Counted from the first letter of the stretch, positions 40,001-55,000 are shown. The stretch is DNA of 64,000 nucleotides from Pararge aegeria (GCF_905163445.1 NC_053186.1:810599-874598); one strand, 5' to 3'. The notes: generated from the letters alone by a model not told the origin. Numbers and translations: made by a program.

Positions 40001-43000
40001 TCTAAACACACACGTTTTTTTTTCTCCCTCTCGGCCGGATATATGTTTATTTATTTCACTAGATATAGCAACGTTACTCTGTATTATCATTAATAATTTT
40101 AGATTATACTTTATTTTCCGATTAGGTACAGTTATCACTTATAGGTATACCCAACATTGAAGTTAGCATATTAGATTTTTGCTACAAAAAAATGCCGCAC
40201 TAATGCAGGTCACCAATGCTTAGAATGACACGGACATTCATGCAACTAGCTTAAGTCATTTCTAGATGTTGGTCATAAGCCATCTAAAATATAAAAAAAT
40301 AAAAAGTCGTATTAAGTAGTAGTTTATAGCATTAGCAGTGATGAATTAGTTGTTATATTTGTAATAATTTATTTTTAAATTTTTGTGTAACCCTATTTTT
40401 TTTAGTATAAGTTTATTATTAATTCTTAAACACCGAGAGTGGAATCCGAGAACGTCTAATGTGTTCTATCTCATTCTCTCGCCGGCTGAATCCGATACAT
40501 TTATGTTTGTGCCTCAATGGACTTATCTTCGTTTCATCGAGTTTGAAATCACAACGATTCTAAAAGTTTCACTGCAACATAACAATGTGCTGAAACCCGT
40601 GACGCGGGCACGTCCGCAGGAGCGGGCGCTCGAGCAGTGTGGCGGGCGCGGTGCGGCGGCGGGAGTCCATGGAGCGGCCGCAGAGGGCGCCCGCCGCCAC
40701 GTTGCGACTGTTGCAGCAGAGCCGGGACGCCGAGTCCGCACTGAGGGTATGTTGCGTTCTTCTATGAACCTCTCGCGCTATAAATGGCCTTGATATATCG
40801 CTGAGCAATACCTGGAGGCCTCCTGTTTGGATATAATTAACTTTTCTTTTTTGCTTGAACACGGCAACAGGGGAAAGGAGATTCTCTGATCTTTAGACGT
40901 GGGTTTTAAAATTCTATCAATTAATAAAAGTCGAACAAAAACATGTCTGGTGCTTTCTGGGGTTTTTATTATTGAGCTGAAATGGACTGGATGACAGGTG
41001 TCAGGATGAAATATATACATACACCATGCTAAAATGTATGGCACAACTGGGATAAATTAGAAGGATAAATTGTTCAGAATATCCAAACAAAGTTTTTGAA
41101 TTGAGAAGGTTGTAAAGGGTACTGCAGGATATCGCAATTCTCAAAACAATGTTTTCTCATTCCAGAGCCCCGAAGACAGTTCGACGTGTGAAGGGCGCCG
41201 GGATGACGACTCGGAAGCGTCCAGCGTGTGCTCCGAGCGCAGCCTCGAATCCTACAGGCGACACGATGTAAGATTTGTATTATTACCAATTAAAGGACAA
41301 TTTAAATATGAATATAATAGGTTGTGTAAATTGTTGTATAATTTACTTCTAGTAGTTCTGCGAGCTTTAGACCTTTTCTGTGTACTTTTGCAGACACTGA
41401 ATTCAACGTTAAAGTTATTAAAAACTGTATATTAACTATGTGTTACTGAACACGGTTACACACACGGAACTACTTAGAATTTAACTGTGAAGACCTATTA
41501 TTAGTTTTAAGTCAGCCAATGAAAGAAAAAATAATGATGACGAATGCATGTTTCAGAGCGCCTCGTGGTCGGGCTCGCGGCTCGGCTGGGAGAGCTCGCC
41601 GCCGCCGCCGCCGCCGCCCGACGACATCATCGACCTGTGCGCCTGCACGCACTGGACCGAGCGGAAAGACGGCCTCACGTATTTAGTGAGTTACAACTCG
41701 TACGCTACGGCTAGCAGTACAATTCCGATTCCATTTCGTAGTGTCAGACTTCTTCTATACTCAGTCGTGCCTGAGCCATCATCATTACAGAATCAACTAT
41801 AAATGAGGCTCAGAAGGGAGGAATAGGACGTCTATTCTGTTTTTTTAATGTTCAAAAAAAAAGTTGCTCTAATACCTTCAAAAAATAAAAAAAACGAGTG
41901 TACGTTCTTGGCCGTAGGCGTCGTTACTTCCCACCAACACGCAGTACCTGTTCTCTCGTGTTTACCTGAGGTTAGGTCCGTAGGTTTCCTAGTAGGTATT
42001 GATACTAAAAGATAAAACTGCTTATTGTAATCTACTACTTCTTGTGTCTCTATTTCCTAAATCAATAATAGATAACATGTGCTAAAGAAAATGCCGCTAT
42101 TTCAAGGTCTCAGTCAAAATAAGAGTACCATCCCTCCATCACTACCATGTACACTTTTTTTTATTGTAACGTGCCATGTTCAAAAGCTTCTGACCAGCTA
42201 CTATTTCTGAATCGCTTCTAAATCAGCCTGTTTTAACTTCATTTACACATCAGGCCAACTTTACAGCGTTCTCCATGCTGCTCGACTTTATTTGCTCAGT
42301 AATAATTAAAATAAAGTTGAATGTCTTTAAAAGATACTTGACTAAATATATTCGCAAACTTACATATCTGGGCTATAATGCGTAGCTTAATAACAATGAC
42401 ACACTGTCGGACTTTCGATAATCTACTGAGGTACACGTCACCAATAACAATCCTCCCTGTTCAGTAATTTTTCTGATAGTTGCTAACCGGTAGCCAATCT
42501 AAAGTAGATTTATTTGTCAGGCCAACTACTTGAACAGCGGTCGTCTGCTGTCCGAGCCGCAACTGAGGCGGCTGACGGAGCTGCTCAACAAGATGTTCGT
42601 GGACGCGCACACCAAGGTGTTCTCCCTGCTGCTCGACGCGGTGTGCGAACTGCTGCTGGTGCACTCCAACCAGCTCAGGGACTGGCTCTACACGCTTATG
42701 TTCAGGTGAGACTGTTATATCTACACACGCACACAAACACACACTCAGACACACAGGCACACACCATACTATTTTTATTATTTCCTTTTTAAAGTTACAA
42801 TTAAAGCTACATAATAGTAATGTCTTAATTTCAATCTGTCTATGTATGTTCCGGGGGCGAGGGCTGGTTATCCTTAACGCAGATACAATCTAGCTAGGAT
42901 AGCCAGTTAGTCAACTCATTATATGTGCAATTTTGATGAAAGAAATAAACGATATTATTATTATCTCATATTACAAAAAGATGGGTTATTGTTTTGTATT

Positions 43001-46000
43001 CATTACCAGACATGTTCCAGAAGTATGATCATACAACGTGTAAATGAAAACAGAAGTAATACTTCACAGGCTTTAGAGGTGCATTAGGTACTGTTACTGT
43101 CTCTGAGACTTATCTATGAAACCGAAAACCTAATAGCTTTTGTGTAAACCGCTGCCATTGTTTTACTGAAAGACATCAGATACATACAAAATTAAAACCA
43201 TGTGACTCCTGTCACTTTATGAGTTAAGCGTAACGTAGGTACTATGCGCTTGTTGGTCTTTTATCTTCAATAGGGTTGTCATACGTAAACACTGAGAATG
43301 TTTTGAATTCGTTTGTATGGAAAAAAGAATATGCTTTATTTGATTTAATATTTTTACAGGGTTATTCCTTATGAAATATACTTATACATCATTCAACATT
43401 ATTTTGTAATTCCGTTACTCGTTGTATAGATGTCTATGATGTCTCTGTCCTCCTAAATAAAAAATAATGTTATTTTTTATTTAGGAGGACCTTTTTTCAA
43501 ATTCAAACTATAACTAGACTTTTCTATTATTCTTATATTTTAAAGGCCGATGTTATCAATTTGGATGTTTATATATTCTTTTTGAAGTTATACTTCTTTT
43601 GGCGCGTTAGGAAAAAAATATAAAAGTAAATTTTTACGATGACCGTCACAAAAAATCGACACCCTGAATTTAGCTATAAGGTTTGACAGTGTACACTTTC
43701 AATTGCCAAAGTCTGCGGGCTCACTCCGGTTATTTAATTGATTCAATTGTCCAAAAAAGTTTTTTTTTTGTGATATTTAAATAAACTTTACTTAAAACTA
43801 GATAATGCGTTATAATAAACTTTTAAAAGTAATAAATACCTTTTTTCTATTGTTATTGTCTTTTTTTACAAACGTAGACTAAGGCGAAAGGTAAATTTTT
43901 TGAAAAGATTTTCATAGGATAACTTCTAATGCGTACACATAAGTACACACACGTTTTTTTTATGTATTTTCGAGCATAACTCCCGTCATATATATACGGA
44001 TTTAAAAAAATCTCCAAAATGGCCCCGTATTTTCGTATGGATATTATGAGTTATGGAGACAGACTACTGAACTCTCCAATGTATTACAGCACATCACCCG
44101 CGATGGATGCTATTACATAAATACACATCGTTCACGATATCAAACAATATTACATAAGGTCTGTTTACTCGAAAGGGTTACACAAATGAATTCAGTATAT
44201 TGGGGTACGCCCACATAATATATTTTAAGTATTAGTTGCATGTTTTGTGTGACTAGACGATATCTAGTATTTAAGCTTGATTTATACCAAAAATTGATGA
44301 CTTTTTAGTCTGTACAACATTTATTTCTGTAAACTTGTTTTTTTTCTATGTTCATAGTTTTAATTTTGACCTCTTTCTCCTTCTGCAGATTGCTGATGAA
44401 ACTCGGCACGGATATCTTGGGCTCGGTGCAGAGCAAGATCATGAAAACGTTGAACGTCATCCACGAGTGCTTCCCTGCGGAGTTGCAACTGCACAATATA
44501 TTCAGGTAACTAGATGGCGCTATCAGTCGCTTTGAAACAGAAGAAAGCATATCTTCATTTAGCATCTGCTTCAGGAGGACCAGCGCTTAATGAGCGAAGC
44601 GCTCAGGCCGAGATTGCCGGAGAGATCAGATATCAAAGCCCGCTAGTTCTGACATTTAAAAGTAGTGATCTAAAATATATTTCATGGTTTATCAATCGTA
44701 TCTATCTATAATCATACCGTAGACCAATCACCCTGACCAAGTGAGAATAGATGGAGTTCACTTGTCTTTGGCAACATAATAGGGACCTCTCAGGCATGCA
44801 GGTATACGGGTACGATATTTTTTTTCCACCATTGAAGCAAGTGATATTTTAATTACTTAAAACTTAGAAAACTAAAGCCGAAGACCTTAAGGTATTAAGG
44901 CTATCACCGCTTCATTAATTTCAAGGTCGCCCGTAAGAAATTTTTTGCAATAAGAGTACCTTTGCATTCCTTCGGTTTTGTGTTCTTATTTGAAATGTGT
45001 ATTCTTTGTTTTGCATCATATAAAACGTTAATGTCATAGAGATGAGGCCTGTGCCCAGCAGTGGGAATTATTAGGCTGATAATAATAATAGCATTGTTAA
45101 GTATAATGTTTGTTGGCAGGTTTCTAGCTGACGGTGCAACGGCCCCAACCCCTAAGACCAAAGCGGCTGCGTTAAGGTTCTTGGCAGATTTAGCGCACGA
45201 ATACTGCATGCCTAACAGCTTGGCTGTTGCTTTACACGGTGAGTGGTTTCATTACTGACCATAATGTATCATTTTACTTTATAAAGTCGATCAACGAATC
45301 GTAGTCGGATTTTGAGTAACAAGGTTCTTTAAACAAGTGTTTCGTACCTGTACATATAAGAACACCATAAATCTCTTTTCATATTATTTATTTTAACATA
45401 ACAATCTCTGAAAAGTAATGGATTATAGTCGTAAAAATATAATAGGCCCGTTTTGACATTTGTCATCGCGACGTAACTAGTTATGGAACCATAAGACTCT
45501 GTACTCGATACTCACGATAAATTAATTCAAGTTTGTATCAGTACTGGATTGATATTATTATGTATTGTAAAGTGTTCGTTCGTTCAAAGTATTCCTTTAA
45601 CTTCACAACTAATACGCGTAACTGGCTGTTGATTATACGTCCACTTTTCAACATGTTGAAACAGAGTTAGTACTGTATAAAAACAAACACAAAAATCGAG
45701 TCAAATCACTATGTTTAAATTAATGTCCAAAATAGAAGAGCCATAGTTAACGTAAAAGTAAACAGTATATATCAAACTTAAACGAGCGCACAGTCAACTT
45801 TACAAGATGAGGAACGAAAAACTGCGCAGTGCGCGCGGGGACACTTCAGTCATGTGCCGCTTGGTCAGATACATCAACTCAGACTCATTATTTAGAACCC
45901 ATTTTGAGAACCAAGCTCATTCGTTGCAGTAAAAATAACTACACAATATATAATTTCGATATTCAGTAAAAAAATGGTTACAGCTCTAGTATAAAAAAAA

Positions 46001-49000
46001 AGACTGAGAACGTAACTGTTTTCGGAACGTTTCGCAACAATTATAAATTGCATGCTACTATGAAGTAAGCGCAAAAAGAATACTCGCGACATATTCAATC
46101 GTATTATTTAACGTCCCAAAAAAATTTACGTATTTTTTAAAACACTGTATGTAATTGATTTTTATTTTTTTGTTTCTTTCAGTTTCGTTCCAAGTTACAT
46201 TCTATGGTCTTGCACAAATGTCAAAACGGGCCTATTACATTTTTACGACTATAATGTTTGTTTTACATCAGTCAGGAGACATTTTTCTACTCAGAGAAAT
46301 GAATGTTACCTTCTTCCACAGCTTTATCAACTCTCCGAGCTTTTGCGACAAGCTGGAAATAATTGACGGCCGATTGGCGCAGTGGGCAGCGACCCTGCTT
46401 TTTGAGTCCAAGGCCGTGGGTTCGATTCCCGCAACTGGAAAATGTTTATTCATTATAATTATTAATAGTTCATTAAAAGGGTAATATTTAAACGAACGGA
46501 ATTACTGAATATGGCTTACTAAAATACTAAGTGAGCGAATGTATTGTCGCGAAAACAATTTTTGAAAGCTCTCATTATCAATTTCTCGCAAATATAATTT
46601 AATGCTGCTTAGTTAAGTATTACTGAATTTTATTAGCGGTCGCCATAGAATGTTTTGATCACCTGATTTTTAATATTCTCTATTAAATTTTATTTCAGGA
46701 GGTGCAACTGACGTAGCGGGACGTGCTCTGGCAAAAGTATCCTTGCTCGCGGGGGACCCCCGTGCGGGTGACGTGCGTCAGTGCGCACGGCGTGCGCTCG
46801 CGTGCCTTTACGACTGTAATCCCGTTTCAGTTAGTATATATATGTCTATGTTGGTTTGAACGCGAGAATGTCTGGAAGTAGTATTAATAAATGGTATAAT
46901 ACAAGTCTTTTGAAGGTTTTAGAAATCCCTACTTCCTAATGAGGTTAATAGAGGTTTAAAGTTTGTTGGTTAGAAGGTGCTAATCTCTGGAACTTTCGGT
47001 CGTACTTAACAATCTTTGCTGCATTGGATAGCCCTTTTCTTTAGGAAGGTATACATAAAGCAAACGAAGTTACAATATATAAATATGACGCGGTCATGTA
47101 AGAAGTAACATGTCAGAAGTTCTATGCGAAAGTAGTCGCAGAGACCGATCTATACATTTAGAACTGACATACGCATTTGAATCCATAGGCGTCGCAGCGA
47201 ACAGTTCCCAGATTAAACTACTTTCTTTTTTATCCCACTACAAGTTAGTCCTTGACTGCAAATTCACCTGGTGGTAAGTGATGATGCAGTCTAAAAGCGT
47301 AGCGGGCTGACCTGTTTGGGAGTATGCTACACTAATTCGGCTTAACGGCCCATCTTTGTCGGTGGGGTGGTAACTAGCCAAGGCCAAAGCCTACAACCAG
47401 ACCAGACGAGAGAAAATTCAATAATAATAAATTGCCTATGCCCCAGCCGGGAGTCGAACCAGCGACCTCCTACTTAAATTCGTATGTCTGTCCGCAGTTC
47501 ACGGCGCTGATGTCGGAGCTGCCGCCCGACACGCAGGCGCTCGTCAACGGGGTGGTGCAGCAACACGTGCGGAGGACCTCCAGCAGTACGTGCACATGCC
47601 ATCTTCCTACCTTCCTTCCCGTACCGGCGCAGTGGGCAGCGACCCTGCTTTCTGAGTCCATGGCCGTGGGTTCGATTCCCACTACCTAAACATGTTTGTG
47701 CGATTAACATGAATGTTTTTCAGTGTTTATTTGTATATTATAAGTATTTGAATTAATACACTTTTATTGTACACCACATAAAAAATACAGGAAAAATTAT
47801 TTAAAAAAACTAGTTTACACGATGTAAACAATTAGGCGGCCTTATCGCTACATAGCGATCTCTTCCAGGCAACCGATGGCGTAAAACACTGCTCAAGACG
47901 AGATGTAGGTGGTGCATATAAATATATTTATAAATATACACAATATTATATATACGTTCTAATAATTAATAAATATATATATCTATACAATGAATATCAA
48001 TAAATAGGAACAATATGGTCAATCCCCCAAACAAAACAGAATAGAATAGGCATTTCTAAATTTCCAAAGATTCAGACAAAAAATGATCCTTAACCAGTTT
48101 TATGTATATGAAAATTTCAGTACCAGATAGTAATGGCCAGGGAATTAACCGTAGTCAAGTCGTAATAGGAGGGATATAATATATTAATTATTATGACTTC
48201 ATTGTGGATTTGTGGCCTTAATTAGTTAGGAATTGCGTTAACAATTATAATCAGGTGTTAGTAGTAAAGCCTGGCAACGATAAAGCTTAAATTCGAGTCC
48301 TGATGGCTCATCTAAGCTAAACAACCCTTTACATTGTTGGTCTACGTAATCCTGAAACCTAAACTGAACCCCAGCCGGCAGCGACAGCCCTCTGCGCACC
48401 GGCTCCACGCCGAACTCCGCCACCGCAGAGGACGTGTACTCCCGCATCAGGAAGACCACCAGCGAGATACACACCTACACCGCGCAACATTCCACCGGTG
48501 AGAGCTACATTCGTCTTTCGTGGGACTGCTAGGCAAGATGCCACACATGTCCACTTAAGGCGCATCCACGCACATTTTCCCGTCCTAACACCGCCAGCGT
48601 AGAAGATGTACTCGAACACCCTTCCTCTGTGTGTCTCCAGGATTCTACTACAGTCGATAAACTTATACAGCATATTTTTAACCGATTTCCTTCAAATAGG
48701 ACGTGGTTATCAATTTCATTGGTTTTTTTAGTGTACAAACATACATAAAAAGTGAGACAGCAAATCAACCGAGATTGCTGATATTGCATAAATGTGCATT
48801 TTTTACGCAATCACACAACATTCGCCTGTGTACTCGAAAGGGTTACGCACACGATCAGTTTCTCAGGGTACACCTGTACACAGTTTGTATGAAAAGAGTT
48901 GCAATTCTCCCTAGATCGCTATTTATTTTGATAGAACTCACATAATTTATACTATATTGATAATAATTCCAGCAGAGTGCGGCAACCACATGTCCAGCAA

Positions 49001-52000
49001 GGACTCTGGCATCAGTCAGATGTCGGACGCCACGCTCTCGAAGGGACAGAACGGCGTCCCCGTGCCCAACGGACACTACAACGCGTGAGTTACTAGACTT
49101 ATCACTTTCTACTTTCTGCCCACAACTTCTATGTGTTCTGAAGAATTGATTCCAGTCAAAAGAACTTTCTTAAAAACAGTCCCAACACTTTAAGTGTCGA
49201 GGACAGTTCTTCGAACGGTATTTTTTTTTGTTTGCAAACGCATTTTATTTCATTGATGGCCATTTATTTTCATTAATAATATTTTATTATTATTATTTAA
49301 CTCTTTATTTGTATACCACTATGAAGTTAGGGAAATAAAAGAATATTTGACATATAAAGACGGAAGTAGGATATAAAAGGCGGCCTTATCGCTTAGTTGC
49401 GATCTGTATCAGGCAACCTCAGCTCTGTTGGTTTACCCAAATATCCCCGCAATAACAGTTCTGGTGTTGTTTCAGCGAGATGATAGCCCGCGCCGCCTCA
49501 GCAGACAGTTCCGAGGAGGCGAGCAGTACCAAAGAGTCATCACCCATACCGCACAACCGGCTGGACTTGCAGCACGGGTGATTCTACATTGTCTTTATAA
49601 TTTGACCATGGAAAAGTGCGGCATAAAAAACGAATTGTGGACATTTCGACTCGAAAGTTGTACTTGAACCTGCCTTGAAATAGTGATCTTGAGTCGATAA
49701 GTTAATGACTCATTAAAACTTTGGGCGGAATAATCTTGCTTTCAAGCGTCCCCAGCGTAGTAGTAGTAGTATACGTTCCGATTTCTCAAACGGACCAAAC
49801 GATAATGTAAAGAGCGTTTGATGTGATGTAAGACGTGACTGCAGATGAGAATGGTTAATTTTTAAAGTTATACTTCTTTTGGCGCGTTGGATAAAATGAG
49901 AGTAAATTTTTACGATGCGCAGAGTCTGTGGGATCATTCCGGTGACTAAATTGATTCAATTGTAAAAATCTCAAATTTTAATGTTGATTGAAACTTGGTT
50001 GTCCGCTAATGAGTCTAATAGTATTCCAAATTTAATTATGTTTACTATGTCCATATCTTTAATTACGTAGAAATATTTTTTATCTTAAAGTTCCTCTTTA
50101 CATAAGACTCATAGTAACTGAAGATGTTCTAATTAGTGTATACAATACAATTATGTAAGGTTATCTTTTCCCTCGTAACTAGTAACTAGTAGAAACATTT
50201 GTTGCAGCGACTTCAACTCGTGCGCGCGCGACAAGATGAAGCCGTACGAAACTGACGAGAATGGATTGATCATAACCAAGTGTAAGCATACATACTTTCA
50301 CCGACTGATAACCGAGATTAATCTTAGGTTTTCTGGTTTCTGTTGGAGTTATTGGAAAATTGCAATTATTTAGCCCAACAAAATGCATATGACCTTGCAT
50401 CGGAACCATCGTAAATTTAATTTCAAGTTTTTTCTTATAGTGTGTGTGCCTAGTGTTTTTTATAAAATTATTTGAACTGGGATGTTTTATTTTTTATTCA
50501 TACATATATATTTATATATAATAAAAGATACAACATTACAAATTTGTTAATTATGCATTTTTATTGAATTCCAAATATCAAAATTTAAAAATTTATAGCA
50601 ATGTAACTACGTATAATATATATATTCCATCATATATCAATCAGGTTTACCGCCTATAGATGTTTCACATCAAAAATACTAAAAATAATATGTACGGCCG
50701 CTCCGAACGCGCCAAGTAGAAGCCTACAGTAAATATGCCGGTTAATGTTTCCCGCATGCGCCTGCGCAGCCGGGCTGCGCGAGACGGAGGTGCTGGAGGC
50801 GCTGAGCAAGCTGGACGTGGGCGCCGCCGCGCCCGAGCACTGCGAGCGCCTGCTGCTCGCCACGCACGAGATCCTCAAGTACGGCGACTGCCGCAAGCCG
50901 CAGGAGTACTTCAAGTGAGCGGCGTTCCATCTGACACCTTCCAACGACCTATCTATATATTATATAAAAGAGAAAGTGTGTGGGTATGTTCCGTATAGGC
51001 TCCGAAACGGCTGGACCGATTTCAATGAAACTTTCAGGGAATCTCCGGAGTGACCTGGCGAGTAATCCTGTAAAGTTTGGTGACGATCGGAGCACTCCTA
51101 TTTTTGAACTGTCGAACTGTCAAATACAGCTTTTATTTACTATGATGATATTCTATTGTTGGGTGTACCTGGGTGTAGATAATGATCTTCACCCGCTCGA
51201 GAAGAGAATATAAGAGAATGAATACGGAGAGAAATAAATGATTTAATATATTATGAGACTTAAATTAAAAATTTAATTATGTAAGTTTATTGTTTGAATA
51301 AAATAAAGCAAAATCTAGCCCGGCGAGGCGGGCTGGGTACGCTAGTTCTCCTTTATATTTCTCCAGCCCTTTCATTTGACACACAAATCGAGGGAGTTGT
51401 GAAAAAGTATGAGATACGCCATTATGTAATAGCGGCAATCTCGGTACGAAACATATCCAAGGACACTCCTGACAAATGGACCTTTAAAATGAAAATACAA
51501 AATCGGTTCATCCATTCGGAAAATATGATGCCACAGAGACACAAACACGTGCATTAAAAAATAGGTAAATTCAAACCTAGATATTAACTTCAAGACTAGC
51601 AATGTTCAGGATGACACTTTGGCATCATTAATTAATTAATAGTATTATTGAAACTAAAATATAGTAAGGATTTTCTCATGAATGTTATAATTCTTTACTT
51701 AGACTTACTATTAAAGAATTAATTTTATAAATTATATCCAAAAGCCCACAGACAGCCCTTGACCACATTATGTCATCCCTATCTTTTCCTTCTTCTACTT
51801 ACAACTGGTCTGTTGTACGTGCATGCCTTTCTTTACTGATATATACTTCAAAAAATCTATTTCCTAAATTTCAGGTTTGTAGACTGACTACAACTACAAA
51901 TTAAAAAAAAAAATTTTTTTAGTAATTTTCTACTATATAGAAACTTTCATCCCCTATTTAACCCCATTAAATGGGGGATTTTCCAAAAAATAAAAAAATA

Positions 52001-55000
52001 TTTTAAAGCCGTAAGCCGGCTATAATTATTTTTTATAGAGAGGTGCTAGGTACTTTAGGCTGCGCCATCACTTACCTTATCAGGTGTGCGTTATCACTTA
52101 CCATCAGGTGTGCGCTAGGCTCTAACTGTTATGTATTTATTTCCACAGAAATATAGTGAGAGTGGCACTAGCCACTTTGTCTATTGATGAGAACGCTGCT
52201 GACAAAGAAAACGCCGACAATGCGACCAACGCACAGCAACCGTCGGGTGAGGAGAACTATATAATGTTTTTTTTTACTTATATACGGTCATAGAAGTATA
52301 GAAACCTTCTTAGTGCTAGTTGGAATTCTGAAACACGATGTAGTATTAATATTTAAATTAAAAAGAAGCAAAAAAAACTCCAAAAATACACATTTCGTGA
52401 AAATTGCAATTATAGTAATATATTAAAGTTATGAAGCAACTGCTGATAAATAAATGGACGGACAAACAGACAGCGTTAGCTTAGTAATAAAGTACCGTTG
52501 GCACCCTAGATTGACTGAAATCTAAGCGCTTTAGTGTAAAACCGTTCCGGAATGCAGTTTCTATTTTTGAGTTTCTTTCAAAACAGTAATAATATTGTTT
52601 TGAAAGAAACTCAAACGAAGGAAATAAAAAATGCATTGTTTTTTTTTTTACTAAGGTTGGGGCACGGCGAACGAGCGGGCCGCGGCCGAAGCCGTCAAGG
52701 TGCTAATCTGGCTATGCCGAAGACCGGAAACCCGGGCACAGTGGCTGGAATACTTTGATCTCATTCTGCTGAAACTTATCAACGCGTACGGAGCTCTCAG
52801 TAAAGAGGTCATGAGGGCAGTGGACGTCGGCATGCCTCACATAGCGGCTGCCTTGCCCGCTCTACAGGTGACAATTTTATTTCATCATCATTTCATTCTT
52901 AGGATGTCCATGACGTCTCTTTTGCCGTCATGCCCTACGCTACCGCATATTTATTCATTTTGTGTTTACATCAAATTATTATTATTATGATCAGGATAGT
53001 AATATTAATTTTGTTTTGACTCAATATTTCAATTAAAATACAAAATTTCAAAAAAAAACTTTCATTATTTATAAACTATTTTAGAAATGAAAATTTAAAC
53101 AGCCACAAAGTGGCAGATTTCATCTTATTTAACTCAATCAACATGGGTATCAAATAAAAGGACGTGACTATAATAATACTATAATTTTAAATCCAAGATG
53201 GCCGTCACCACATTATCGCCAATTTTTTTTTATCACAACTCAATATGGGTATCAAATGAAAGGGCACGACTAGTTTCTACTAGTCAAGCCCTTGTAAAAT
53301 ACTCTAAAATTAAAGTCTAAAGGGGGTATCTAATTTTTGAATTTAAATCCTACTGGTAGTTTTAGAGATTGTAAGAAAACGAAACCTTCAGCTTTATTAT
53401 AAGAATATTCATGACTCGGGTAAAGACATGTTTGCTAATGAACTTGCAGGTGCTAGCGTTGCTGAAGCCGGTGATCCGCACGCGCGGCTACCCCACGTCA
53501 CTGTGCGCCGTGAAGCTCGCCACCGAGGTGGCCAAGGCGCGCCCGCACGAGCTGACCGACGACATCGTCGCACAACTCATGGAGGGGGTCGGCCACGTGA
53601 GCACGCTTTTCATCATTAGCATTTTTTTTTCTTATCTTTAAACACGTGTAACGTGTGGTGGTGTGTGTGTGTGTGTATGCGCGCAAGTGCGTGTGTGCCA
53701 GTGTGTGTGCGTGTAAGGAAGTGCGTGTGTGTGTGTGTGTGTTTGTGGCTATGTTGCTCCCGAACCGGTTGATAATGTTGCTATTTTTTTTTTTGTTTGA
53801 AAGATGAGTCGGGGGTGTTCTTATTTCATTGTTTGTTGAGAATTCGTCCAAGATGGCGAATTGTTATAATCAATTTTATTTGATATCGTAATGGTGGATT
53901 GATGTTTTTGTACGACTTCTTCATTAACGATACCAAATGTAAGGGCTTGAATAGTGACGGGGTCGGGTCGGGTAAATTCATAATAAATTTTTAACTCTAT
54001 ATTATTTCTGTCAATAAACACTAACATTTTAAATATTTGATAGAAGCAGGCGTTACTCAACAATTATTTATTGTAAAGTCAGCATCTCCTGAGGATGCTC
54101 CTGGTGTGTGTGTGTGTGTGTGTGAGTTAATGGCTGTATCCCTTGTGGATAATAGCAAGTGTTGCCCGCCCGCAGTTGGCCGACCACCAGAACTCGGCGG
54201 TGCGGAAGGCGGCGGTGTTCTGCATGGTCGCCTTCACGTTCGCGCTGGGCGAGGAACGCATGCAGCCGCACCTCAAGCACCTGTCCGTCAGCAAGTGCCG
54301 CCTGCTGCAGGTACGCCCCCCCTGCAAAGGGGAGACAACTATCATATTATTATGGCTACTGCCAAGGTTCTGCAATATATAAAATTAAATTTCTCAGTCG
54401 TGGATTATCACAAATTCTGTCCTACACAAACCATGAGCACGTACACACAAACACACACACACACATAGACACACACACACGCATAAACATACACACAAAC
54501 ATGCACACACGAACACGAATACTTTTTTTGTATATTAAATAGGTTGCAATTTTTATTATCATCTAAATTTCTGTATAACATGTCTATCTTTTGACACCGT
54601 GAAGTTAGCTATAAGGTTTGACAGTGTACGAATTCAATTGTCAAAGTCTGCGAGCGCATTCCGGTGATTCAATAGATGCAATTGTACATAAATCTCAAAT
54701 TTAAATGGTTGTCCGATAACGAGTCTATTAGTATTCCAAATTTATTTATGTTTATTAATCAAGTCAATTTCTTAACTAAATAACTTACTGATAATGCGTC
54801 ATAATAAAACTTTCAATGTATTAAATACCTTTTCCTACAAACGTAGAATAAGTTGAGAGATAGTTTTTGAAAACATTTTTATCTTGTTACGCCAAAGGAG
54901 AACTTCTAACGCGTGTTCATAAGTACACACGTTTAGACCATAGCCTACAGAGCTAATAGAACAGTTGTCCCTGGCAGGTGTACATCAGCAAGCAGCGCGA

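Noticed and set aside
42461..42792. ORFs overlapping exon 22 in other frames
   Set aside because: Shadows of the CLASP TOG3 exon and the following (AC)n tract.
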